In this document: piece by piece, positions 50,521 through 61,513 of the stretch | How positions within the stretch are numbered: the stretch's first letter is position 1 | Layout: every line of letters starts with the position of its first letter | From: Cyclaneusma minus | Lineage: Eukaryota; Ascomycota; Leotiomycetes; Marthamycetales; Marthamycetaceae | DNA: 64,000 nucleotides | Assembly: GCA_037179335.1 (NCBI GenBank) | Contig: JAKZHN010000002.1 | Span: forward strand, 1,984,001 to 2,048,000 | Reading direction: 5' to 3' | Translations under genes and position numbers: made by a program | The notes under the pieces: generated by a model | What the model was told of the DNA's origin: nothing | The model's input: only the letters and a program-made list of their open reading frames with translations | Databases searched by the model: none

Positions 50521-52010
50521 CTATCGACGCCTATAACGGTCATCATCTCGGTCGCCTCGACCACGCCTTCTATCTCTGTCCCGGTCATCGCGGTATCTGT
50601 CCCGACTGCGATCACGATCCCTCCTATCATCTCTTCCCCCTCGTCTTCCATCATTCCACCGATCCCTACCCCTATAGTTATCTCTATAGTTATCTCTTCT
50701 GGGAGGGCTTGGCTCTCTCTTGGGACTCCGACTCCTGCTCCGACTCCTGTCCCTCTTCTCTCTCTCCGCCCTCCTCCTCAACTCCTCCTCATCAACAACC
50801 ATCCCATAACGTCCCCCCTTATCCCTCCCCCTCTCATCATCCACCCTGTACTGCCTCTTCTTCTCCAACCCACTAACTCCGCCCCATCCACCACCACCAT
50901 GCCGCCTCTTCGCATTCTCCCCCGTCCTCCACGTATCGCTCAACTGACTCACACTCTGCGAGAAATCCACACGTATCCGATGGTCATCAATCAACACCCC
51001 CTGCATCTTGAAAAACGCCTGCTCACAGGCCGCCTGCTCCTCATACTCCACAAAAGCATACTGCAAACTATCGCTCGTCCGCTTATCCCTAATGACCTCG
51101 CAACTCAAGATCTTCCCAAAGCGCGAGAAAATAAGTTCCAGATCCTCGTCTGTCGTGACAGGGTTCAGCTTGCACACAAATAACACATTTTCCGGCGGTT
51201 TGACTTCTGCAAATGGCAGATCGCCCACCATTTCCAGAGTGAGTGCCTGCGCCCTCGCTTCTCTTTCTCTGCGTGCCTTCTCCACAGCCTCCGGATCCTG
51301 CTCCTCTTCAATCTTGTCGTCATCAGCAATACGCACCGTAGCCAGCTGAGCCTGACTCGGCACCGGACTCTCAGGCGGCTCCACCAGCCCCTCTGGGTCC
51401 TCAAATGGATCTTCCAAGATCACAGTATGCTTGATCCGTATATCGACCAACGGCCGTCCCTTGTCGTCGCAAAACGCATCGTTGATTTTCTCCAACACGT
51501 CGAAGCCTTCAGCTACTTTGCCGAAGATGGCGGCTTTGTCGTCTAGGTAATCTAGGTCGTCGCCGAGCGTTATTATGAACTGGGAGGCTGCGAGGCGGTC
51601 GTCGGGGTTTAGGGAAGAGGGCGCGGTGGCCATGGATACGGTGCCGCGCTCGACATGTTTGAGGCCGGGTGGGAAGGGAGCTTGGAAGGTGCGGCGCGAG
51701 GGGCCGTGGAGGAGACCCCAGATGGAAGAGCCGCCGTCGGAGTCGGGGGAGAAGGGGCCTAGCGGGTCGCCGGTTTGGAAGGAAAAGTTCTTTTGGACGG
51801 AGTGTATGGGGGAGAAGTTGTAGTATTTGGTTTTGCAGAGCTTGAGGAAGCTGGAAGGGAGTGTTAGCAGGCTGGGAGAGAAGTTGGGGGGATGAGGTGG
51901 GGGGATGTGGGGGCGTGGGGGGAGATGTACTTTTCGCAGAGCTTGGGGGACTTTTCGTAGAGGAGGTCGATGACTATGTCGCCAGCGGAGGTTTCGAGGA
52001 GGACGGCCAT
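50521..52010 (-). CDS. Cyclophilin-type peptidyl-prolyl isomerase with RRM (PPIL4 / Cyp6 type), two exons
   Basis: Exon 1 is 51931-52010 and exon 2 is 50521-51850; the 80-base intron (51851-51930) has GTACAT and CAG ends, and joining restores an Asn codon (CE-N-FLKLC), giving 469 residues. The N-terminus MAVLLETSAGDIVIDLLYE and NFLKLCKTKYYNFSPIHSV are characteristic of the PPIL4 family. The cyclophilin domain is at about 1-167, a charged linker follows, then an RRM at about 247-328 (RNP2 LFVCKL, RNP1 YAFVEY), then an Arg/Asp/Ser-rich tail (about 380-469). PPIL4-type proteins are nuclear and linked to spliceosomes. The position of the catalytic Arg of classical cyclophilins (FHR) reads IHS here, so prolyl isomerase activity is doubtful. 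The start is fixed by the conserved MAVLLET. Confidence 0.93.
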
Positions 52011-55000
52011 GATGGGTTGGGTTGCTGAGCTTGAATTTCTGTGAAGTTCTTAGGAGGCTGAGGCCCTCGAGATATGAGCACCGGAGCTTTCCATGTGTTT
52101 CGGGCTACCAGGAAGAATTGTTCGTGGTAATAAATGTTTTTTGTGATAGAAAGTGGTTGTGTCGGGAAATAATTCGTTCAATCAGGCCATCTTCACGATA
52201 TTGACATGAAGTCGCGACTTCTACACGCGAGACGGTAGAGCCTCGGTACGCGGTGCCCGAGTTGTTCCGCAGTCACCGGCGCTCAGTTCAGTTCTCCTCA
52301 GCCCCCACTCTCTTCTCACTCAAAAGCACGCTGCACTCATTTTCTTCGACCTCGGCGGCGACCATGTTCTCACTTTCAGAGCCGCTTTTCGTTTCACTAT
52401 TTCCTGTGGAAATCTCGCATCTCTGTCATGTAAGGTACGTCTTGCCTTTCTTCAGATTGCGCTCACCGTGGGCGGGGATCTGCCCCTTTTCGTTTGTCCG
52501 CGTCCCCCACAGCCCCAAAGGAGTCCAACCCGCTCGAAAGCCAATATTCGATGATTCAATCGCCATTCACCACCAATCCCACTCCTCCCTCCGCTCCGCT
52601 TTGCCCCAGCCAGCTCACGTGCGAGCGTCGTCATTGGCAAGACACGCTGTCTTCCAATTATTTCCTGGAAATGGTCCCATCGTCTGTTTACTGCCAATGG
52701 ACGAGCATGCTGTGCTCTCCTCCATCCTGCTCCTTAAGTTACAGATCCACTGCAGACAAAGAAGTCCAAAACAGGTGAGATGCTTCTCCTGCTCGGACAA
52801 CACTAGACCGAGACTTGAGCCCCAGCCAACGTGCTGTTATGAGCAAGGCTGCGTCTCGGAATGCGTTTGCACCTGGGAATTGCGGATTCAAGGAAAAGTC
52901 GGGTCTGAAGTCATTGTCTTACTGCCAACTTCAGGCAGGGCCTTCCTCTTACTTTATCTGCCTCACCACCATTGGCCAGGCCTGTCGAGGATGAGCCTTG
53001 TTGCTTTCTCCCACACTCTTTCACCGGCTCCCGTGGCGGGGAAATCGACGCTCCTTCGCACAGCGTCTGGACTTGGGGAGCTCGCCTCGAGCTGGCGGGC
53101 ATCGGCGTCGATTGGTCCGATCGATTCTTCAACAAGGGCCGCCACGGCTGGCTGCAGACGAAATTATCTGCCACAGCCTCCGACACTGCCTGCGCGATGT
53201 CACCACTGCAGAGTGCCGCCGACTGTGACCTCGTAAGTCTCCGTACTCCCACCAGTCTTCGCCTTTCCACGTGCCTGTCAAAAATGTGCGGGTGTGTTGC
53301 GGAAACTGGGGCCAACTCCCAAACTATTGGACTTCGTCGCTGCCCACCGAGCACGACCGCGGGGAATTCTGGATATCTTACCCGAAGCGGCCACTACCGC
53401 CGCTGGCGATCATACATATTCGTGGCGCAGCATCAGGCCTCTTCGTCCGTTCAAGCCAGGGGCCTGCCGCTCCCACCCCTGCTGAAGCATTTCGGGCAGA
53501 TCTTCAAGTCAACCTGGTCTCTCTGTCAAGGAAGAACTACCGGCTCGGAGTAAATCATTGCTCCCTCAAAGCTTATTTCATGTTCGTTTGACAGAGATCC
53601 ACGAAAATAGCTTGGTCGTTTGAGCGTTTGAGACGATCGTTTCTGAGTTATCAACTTCCAGTTTGCGTCACAGTCGACGGAGATGGGAGAGCTTTCTTTT
53701 GTAGCGCTCGGCACCGGAGACCCCCAACATCGGCTCAATGATCAGGGAACGGCTCGAATGGCCAGGGAAACGTCGCCGCAACGGACCGTCTTATCTGGGA
53801 CCCTGGGCACCAACTCGGCCCTGATATGCTGTTTATTCCGAGAACCCGGCTCAAAGGTCGGGCTCTACATGATCATGAGCACCATGGGATGCATCATGCT
53901 TTGTGACTGCAGCTGCCTCCACCTCAACGAAGTTCAGACCGCCGTCCGAGGGCTCGCCAAACTTTTCTACGGGAATCTGCTGGTTGGCACCAACCACATG
54001 CTCGGTGGGCCTTGCATTTCTCTTCTTACTATGCTTGTTATTATCGTTTAGCGTCTGTGGCGTATACTCGCAACACCTTTCCTTACCAGGATGAGAGACG
54101 TGTCGGAGTTTTATGTCAGATTATGTCACGCTTTCTTTTATTCCCTTGCGATTATGCATTGGTTTCTTGCAGCTTCATCCTGGTGTTTCGAAGTCACCGT
54201 CCTGGGAATTCTGTGCCAGCCACGAATGGACTCACGTGATGCAAATTAAGATGATGGCGCCTTTGCAACACTCTCTCATGCTGTGCTCATGATCTCCTTC
54301 AATGTTGGTGCACCGGTGGGGGGCGAAGACCGGCTTCGACCCTCGACCTGACATCCGAGCCCGGCTTTACCCCCCTCCGATCTCGATGTCATGCGGCGAG
54401 AACTTGCCTTGAAGGCAGCGCTCTGGACCCCCGTACTGCGTGTTTGGCACAGATTGATGGTGCGATTGGAGGTTCCTCCGACACACTTACGACCTGTCTC
54501 TTAGCCTCTCTGTCGCCCCAAACGCCAATGTCGCATTGTTCAGATGATCATGAACCTGATCTCCCTGCATGGAATTGTGCGACTTTGCCGTACGGACTTG
54601 CAGACCCGGGAGCATGATTGGACTCAAGTGCTGCAAGGCCGGTGTCTCTGCTTGCCATTGCAGCAGTGGTTCTTCAAGTGGAAGTTCTTCAGCACCTGTT
54701 ATGTGTTTGCTAACGAGCCTCGCCTCGTGGGGGCGTGGCGCCCAAATATGATATCACATAGCAAACAATCTTCGCTGACCGGTTCGTTTCACTTGCTTCT
54801 CTACTGATTTAAAAGGCAGCCTCACCTTCGCACATCAAATTTGAGGTCTGGGCCGGCGGTCAGCAAGCGCAGGAAAGCAGATTTCTCTAGAAGCCCCGTT
54901 TGATTCCCAATTACAGGTCTGCCAATCCCTCAGCAAGGGTCTGGGCCTGGCTTGTTTTCGCCGTCCTCCAACTTGCAGGCCAGGCACACGTCTCAGTGCA

Positions 55001-56078
55001 GCCGGTGCGCAATTTGACAGCTTCATTTGCATTCTTCGAGCATGCCCCCTGTGCTCCCTGACGTCTACTGTGAAATGGCTTTGCAGGTGCGACGCCCAAG
55101 CCAGCTTCTGCTATATGTAGCACGATACCGTTGCGCGGCACATTGTTTGCTATTCCCTGGTGGTGATGCAGTGGTCGCGCACAGCAACAGTGTGGGAGAA
55201 GTAGGACTTGTCTTTAGAAAACGGCCATAGTAACAGTACACGACCTATGGCATGCTCGGCAGGAGGCATACCACTACCGTCGTCAGGACTTCCCCATGCT
55301 GGGGAACCCCAAGTCTGCATGATTGGCCAGCCCAGCTCTTTGTTCTCGCATCTGGCTGAGTTTGCAAATAGATGTGATAAGGGTCTCATCATTCCGATAC
55401 ATGACTGCTGCCTCTCAGCTTGTCTCAGCAGCACCGCAGCCACTGTTGGTACTGGGCCAGTCTCCAGTCCCAGTCTCTCACCCCAACCCAGTCTCTCCTG
55501 ACCCTGTCCCGCTCCCCAACCCCGGGATTCTGTTTGCTGCGATCTGCACCACCAGCCAGGGCCCTGCACCTCCTGCACTGATGCCTGCACACCTCAGATA
55601 TCGACCAACCCATGCTATGGGACTCCTGCAGCTTCCCACCGTTGGTTACACACGAGTTCGCCAAGCCTAACCTTTGAAGCCTCTAATCTATAACCACGCT
55701 CACCACGCTATGGACCAGGATGGAAATGTCGCACTGCGATGGGCTCCATAAAGTCCTCGACGTTGCACTTCCGACTTCCTACATACATCAACTCATGCTC
55801 TCTGCAAGACGCAAACAATCTAAACTCTCATAACCACCACTGTCTCGACGTAGCACCAAGCCATATATGGAGGACACAGCTGCTCGACCAACACGGGGAC
55901 ACAACCTTGACAGAGAGACCTTTACTGACGCCCACTTTTAATAAGCCCCTCACCAGACCAAGCCAGCACATTTGTTTCACGTCAACATACATACGTCTAC
56001 CTTCCCTCCCAGACTGAACATACAGTTGGTCAATCCCTTCACCGCTACTCCTGACTGACGAGAATCGCCCCTTCTGAC
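52011..56078. other. Long intergenic region upstream of the Zn2Cys6 gene
   Basis: Many open frames exist on both strands (up to 327 codons at 52253-53236) because the sequence is GC-balanced and stop-poor, but they overlap one another and none shows a domain or conserved-looking sequence. The region probably holds the promoter of the cyclophilin gene and a long regulatory or 5' leader region for the regulator at 56079. A pyrimidine-rich, A/C-rich leader is evident from about 55700 to the ATG. A CACGTG lies near 54233. Non-coding RNA cannot be excluded. Confidence 0.45.
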
Positions 56079-57978
56079 ATGGATGCCTCACAGATGGTGA
56101 CTGCCTGGAATCCCGACGAGGAGGCCTCTTTTCGTCGCTACTCGAGCCGCGGAGCCAACTATCCTCTCTCGCATGATCGATATCTCCCAGCAATGCACGA
56201 GGGAGGGAGGCAGTCCCGGACCTACAGCTTGCCCTCTCACGATGGTGGTCGTCATGGCAGTCGAGATGCCGATGGGGATTCGAATAACCCACAACCGAGG
56301 AGAAGGATAGCTGTTGCTGTGGGTTGCCAGTGTGCTTTTCTATGATGTACTTGCTTCCGATTGATTTTGCAAGCTACGAGTACAGGAATATGAAAGAACT
56401 TGGGCTAATACGACAAACAGTGTGGGCGATGCCGTAAAAGAAAGATTCGGTGTAGTGGTGATTCAGGAAATGGCATGGCTTGTGACAGTTGTAAAGGGGC
56501 AGGCGCCGACCGTTGTCAATTCAACCGAGTAAGTTTCCATCCAAATTACCGAGCTACAACGTTCGGTCTAACACTGAAACCAGGTCAATTCCGTCGATGC
56601 ACCACTGAGAGAATCTAACAATGACTTTGCCTATGATGGAGCCATCGCGCGTCAAGTTCAGGCTCGTATCATGCCGCTCAATAGCTACGGTCTGCACACC
56701 AATGCCACGAACGCATATCCAACACCGGGTCTCGCATCTCTCAGCAACTCCGATCCGTACCGGACAACAAATATGCTAGGTGGCTATCGACCATACTTCT
56801 CGATGCCTTACACGCAAGATTTCCAAGACGACACTGTGGACTACTCGCTACAAAACTCCTACCCACTATTGAGTCAAGATCAAGCCAGTATGCCCGGCCC
56901 TTCAAACTACAACTCCGCAGGCACTCCTCGAGCTTGGAACAGCAGTCAAACAGCGCACAGGAACAGCAACAGTCACTTGTATCTCGACCCTGATTATTCA
57001 AATTCGTATGGCCAGAATGGAATGGGCCATCACAACCTCTCCCTGCGGCCAGCAGTCAACAGCGCCGAGTGCTCCAACTTCTCTCTTTCGCAGATGGCAT
57101 CGTCTCTTCCTACACCCTCCCCAATGAACGGCAACGGGAGTGCCAACGGCGATCGTCTCCTTCCCATCCCCTCCACAGCCCGGCACAGTCCCACGTACAC
57201 ACGCACTGGCGATGTCCTCCAATCCTACAACACCGGCACAGCCAGCTCATCCAAATCCAGCATGCCCTCCACTCAACAACACTACATTCCCCTTTCCTCC
57301 TCTCCCGACTCACTAAACTCCTACAACACAACCTCCACCCAGGCCGCGCACTCCGCCTCCACAACTCCCACTGCCTCCTCTCACTCGCAATCGGACACTT
57401 CAACAGCCCATGATGGTCTTACGGCTTACAACACGGCTGGCGGCACCTCAGGTACCGATCTTTGCCCCACCACCTCCACCTCGCCCTCTTCTCATACCAC
57501 CTACCAGCCACACACCTCGCACGTGCAACACCCCCACAGCCAAAACACCCACGGCAGCAGCGGCAGCGCCCATAACCATCTCTCCTCCACCGGTCTCTCC
57601 GGCACCACCACACACCACCCACTGCGCTCATCTGACAGCAGCGCCGACCTCGCTTACTACGGCCCCTCATCTCAATCCTCCACTTCCTCGCTCAATTCTC
57701 ACGCCACTAATTCCATTTCTTCTCAAGGAGGTAGTGGGAGTGGTAACCATGGATTGGTGGGAGGAAGGAGACAGAGCCACCAAGCTGGAACGCTGAGTTC
57801 GGGACAGGTCTATGTGCCGCATACGAGCGAGGCGCAGCCGCCGGCTGTGTTTATGGGAAGGCACATGGCGGGTAGTTTGGCGGGGTTGGGGATGGCGGGG
57901 CATGGGCATGGTAGTGAGGTTGGAGGTGTGCATGGACATGGGCATCAAATGGGAGGGAAGAGACAGGGTGTTGCGTAA
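56079..57978 (+). CDS. Zn2Cys6 fungal transcription factor, three exons (580 residues)
   Basis: Exons are 56079-56318, 56421-56528 and 56584-57978. Introns are 102 bases (GTGGGT...CAG) and 55 bases (GTAAGT...CAG), all in phase 0. The N-terminus reads MDASQMVTAWNPDEEASFRR, and the DNA-binding zinc cluster spans residues 81-111 (CGRCRKRKIRC, then CDSCKGAGADRC), with spacing C-x2-C-x6-C-x9-C-x2-C-x7-C. The cluster occupies its own exon. The rest is low complexity: Ser/Thr/Asn/His-rich from about 200 to 500 and Gly/His-rich near the end. No fungal-specific middle homology domain is visible. Such proteins bind DNA in the nucleus. The N-terminal signature resembles a conserved ascomycete regulator of the RfeG kind from memory; I leave the symbol empty. 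The first donor (GTGGGT) is unusual but restores the first Cys of the cluster. Confidence 0.9.
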
Positions 57979-59508
57979 AGTGGGTTGAGATGGCGGTGTT
58001 GGTGAGCTGTGGGGAGTGAAGGCTGAGTGGTTGTAGAAGAATTGGGGGAAAGACAAAACGACGATGGTGTGGAAGATGGATTGAGCGAGTAGTCTCGACA
58101 TCCAGTCTGAGCCTTCATGCTCACTCTCGACTCTTTTCGCAGCGTATTTCGGCTGGGCTGAGAATGTGGCGTTCTTGCTCTCTCCTCTGCATCCTCTCTT
58201 TTCCTGCATTCGTTTTTCTCTGTTTCCTTGCGTTTTTGGGTCTTTGGCAATGGGCTTTGAGCTTCTCGAAGGCAGCAACAGCACAGAACATCATTACTGG
58301 TTCTTAACCTTGAGTTTGGCGGGGTCACTTTGTATGATTATCTTTGCCGCTGAGTGTCGTATGCGATGCTACGATGGGCGACCGATGTTGCGTCGGAACG
58401 AAGCATCTCACGTTTGCTCAGCGGTCTGGTGCTCTGTGCAGAATATCTGATGCATCGAAAAACCGGGTGGGGATGGTAATGTCGCGGAAGTTGATGTGTG
58501 TGTGCCGATGAGCTTGTTGACACCTCTGCGGCTGAAAATTTGAGATGGTGGTTGTGGATCTGGTCATGGCAGCAGAGAAGAAAGGACAGTGAATGAGGAG
58601 TCCAAAAAAAACCAGAACCAGAAGAATGAAACACAAGCAAGGGGAAGGAAAGGAGTTTAGAGGGCAAGGGGCGGCGGGGCGGGGATTCGGGGATTCCCAC
58701 AAAAAAAAGTGAGAAATGGGGCAAGGTGAAAACGTCGGTGGTTGTGTATTGGGATTTGCAGGGCTTTTTGTATTATTTTTTGACTATTTTGAAATTTTCT
58801 GGACGTTCGAGCTGGGTCTTGAATCTTGGATTCGGGATGCAAAGAGAGTGGATGGATGACGAATGTGGGCAGATGCGATGCAGTGATCTTGGTAGGGTGC
58901 GGACTAGGGTGGATAATTTGGCGTATAAAGGTTTGTGCAGGAGTAAATGATATTAAAAATATGAGAATCTGTTTTTGGCTTTGAGTTTGAGAGTGAGAGA
59001 TCTTGAGGCTTGTGACTTTGTCCCTTGTGAGTCGGTATGTGGATTTTGGTCTTGGGATTACGGTACAGTACGGCTGTGGATGGCGTGTTAGCATTGCCGC
59101 CGTTTTCGAGTTGGTTGGATACAGCCCGTCTGCTATTTCCTTACAGACTGTGAGACTGCGTAAAGTTATAGTGTGCACACCTAGTGTCTTATAGAAGGCT
59201 GTGTTATCATGTGATGAGTCACGTGACCAGTGTAAAGTGGCAGCACGGTGTAGGGAGGGAAAATGCAAAGTTTGAGGTCATATAATTAGGCTCTGATTAA
59301 GTTCTCTTCCTTTCCCATATCCCAAACTAATCTGAGTCCGCAGAGCAGCTTAGATGAACAATATCATGATTACTAGATAGCTATTAGCCGCCGTACATTA
59401 GACCATTCCTACATAAGCGACATCAATCATGCTGTCCGAAACTTTCAATCCCGACACTCCAGCCATTCGAGCAAGTCACAAGCGTGCATCCCGGAGCCAG
59501 CTACGAGC
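57979..59508. other. Intergenic region downstream of the regulator and of the secreted-protein gene
   Basis: The two flanking genes converge here. Frames on both strands (57667-58724 minus, 58657-59268 minus) are antisense-like or overlapping and lack domains. The sequence contains purine-rich runs (58560-58720) and a TGAGTCA/CACGTG cluster at 59207-59225. Confidence 0.5.
59207..59225. promoter_or_regulatory. Overlapping AP-1-like and CACGTG sites
   Basis: TGAGTCA (59215-59221) overlaps CACGTG (59220-59225) by two bases, and a near-mirror TCATGTGA precedes them. The same combination occurs at the right end of the window. It lies between two converging genes, so a target promoter is unclear. 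Confidence 0.3.
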
Positions 59509-60216
59509 CTAGGGGTGACCGGGGACCGGATCGGGAATCAGGGCTTGCGTGGTGGACTTGTAGCTCACAGTGAGCTGCCCGCTCTTCAAGAAGCAGCACT
59601 CTGTGTTGGCCTCCCAGACTGCTCCGGTGCAGCAGCCTTCTCCGTTCTGGGTGTTGTAGTCTTCGCAAGATCTGTGTAGTGTCTCGTGTCAGCTGAGAGC
59701 ACTGTGCATAGAAGGTGGGTTTGTGAGCAAATGAAAAAGATGGTTGACGTACTGGGCACAGGATTCGTAGTCATAGGCGTACTCGTAGTTCACTGCGATA
59801 TCGTAGCCTGCGAAGTGTCAGTAAGTTGAACGAGAATTTCCAGTCCTTGGTATTGGGAATTAGGGTCGCGTCTCCCGGGGGCTGGGTTGAGACTTCATGG
59901 GGCTATCAGGGCGGAAGAACAAACCGGGATTGAGATCTGTAGGAAAGGTCAGCAATGATGGATCTTCTTCTGGGACTGCTCAGGCTGGCCGGCTGTAATC
60001 CAACATCACAGCCTAAGGGACTTGCATACCTGTGTGGCAGAACATCGTCCAGCCTCTGCCCAGATTATCAACGAAGTGACATTCCTCGCAGTCATCGGTC
60101 TGGTATGTAGGCTGGCGGTATTCAGGGGTGTCGACCTTGTACCAAGGGTCTGCAAGGACTGGGAATTGGAATAGGGCGGTAGAGGCGAGGACCGCGAGGA
60201 CACTGAAGTACTGCAT
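59509..60216 (-). CDS. Small secreted cysteine-rich protein, four exons (138 residues)
   Basis: Exons, in gene order: 60030-60216, 59925-59936 (only 12 bases), 59753-59807 and 59509-59671; introns are 93, 117 and 81 bases, all GT...AG. The frame is kept through three split codons and ends at TAG. Residues 1-22 (MQYFSVLAVLASTALFQFPVLA) form a clear signal peptide. The mature part has nine cysteines: DDCEEC, FC, then SCAQSCEDYN, GCC and ECCFLK. The second half, with CAQSC and ECCFLKSG, recalls the spacing of PAN/apple-like carbohydrate- or protein-binding modules, but this is only a resemblance. Function is unknown; the size, signal and cysteines are those of effector-like or cell-surface fungal proteins. 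The 12-base exon should be confirmed with transcripts. Confidence 0.75.
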
Positions 60217-61513
60217 GATGTCTGACTGGGTGGAATGTGGTATGAAGGCAGTTGAGCAGATCTGGATGAAAGGGTTGTGGGATAGACGCTCGTGCTGATG
60301 GAAGTAGAGAAGTACTTGTGATTGTTTGATGCTACCTTTGAGGAAATGAAGGTGGGTCTCGTCGTATCCTTATATCTTTAACTCATCTACCCATTGCAAC
60401 GCTGCCATTTCCCAAATTTTCGCAAGGCTTCCGAGTGCCGAAGCTACCGAACTCATGACCTGACGTTTATAGACGGAACCCGGAACCCCAAGAATCGCAG
60501 CCAAGGTACCAAGAACAGGAATGACCGGAAATAGATAGGACGGGGATCTCTCCAATCAGTCTGAACGCCCTTAGTCATGGAAATAGACATTCAGGTGACA
60601 TGCGGAAGTATGACGGAAAGTATAGAACGTAGCGGATATCTCCATCCGGTTGCACGGGCTGGAGCTGCGGCCTACAGTTCGATTGCAAGTATACTTCGTG
60701 TACTCGTATCCAATCGGCCAAATACGGATATCAAGCCAGTGACAAGAAGAAGGTCGAACGGAAGTAGAAACTTGTCGTGGCGGAATGGCGGATGACTAGA
60801 AACCGCTCGGACGGAAAGCGTAAAGTGCAAAACTCTGTATATTTTTGGGGCGGCTCCGGAAGTCAATCCACGATAGTTTCCGTGCTTAACCTTATGCCAA
60901 CTTCATTCCGCAGGCTTGCAGGAACGGAAAAGAAAATCGGTACAAGTCAGACTGAATAAGAGTACACAGCCGCGGATGAATAAGAGTACCGAGGCTTAAA
61001 GGTATAAGTAGCATCGGCATGTAGGGTTGTTCCCAGGGAACTGGGCTGTGTGGTCGAAATGGGGATGGATTTTGCGCGGCTGCGATGGAACTGAGCAAGA
61101 TCGTCGAGGTAACCTAGACGGCCACTACCCAAGAAGGTTACGAACTTACGATGGTGAATTCTGTTAATCGCGGCACGTTGTCACTCGCATGGTATTGGGC
61201 TTCTTCAGGGTGATGATTCTTCGTGCTAGCATAACATCATAGTATCGCGATGGAAAGCTGCACCCGCAGCTGCATATTCTCATCTTAATTTCTATGCCCT
61301 TTTTTCACCGATTGCCTTTTGCCTCTGAGCCTCAACGCAGCGGAGGAGAGTCGATGCGCTCCGTTGGAATGGTGGAGAGTTGGATGGTATTGCGCTTCCT
61401 TGTGGCATAGACCGAAACAACAGTGGGAGGACCCCGTTGTACTGCATCTGTCTTCAATGTCTGGTGGTTCTGCTCACCTCCTTTGTTGAAAGTGTTCCCG
61501 CTCGCTCTGTCCT
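60217..61513. other. Intergenic region between the secreted-protein gene and the third F-box gene
   Basis: It contains the promoter of the secreted-protein gene (minus strand) and the 3' flank of the F-box gene. Frames of 60-78 codons on both strands have no recognisable content. Confidence 0.5.

Noticed and set aside
52253..53236. 327-codon plus-strand open frame
   Set aside because: It overlaps several other open frames on both strands, shows no domain and has unstructured composition; open frames are expected by chance in this stop-poor sequence.
57667..58284. 205-codon minus-strand open frame
   Set aside because: It overlaps the Ser/Thr-rich coding end of the regulator on the opposite strand, where biased codons keep the antisense open.
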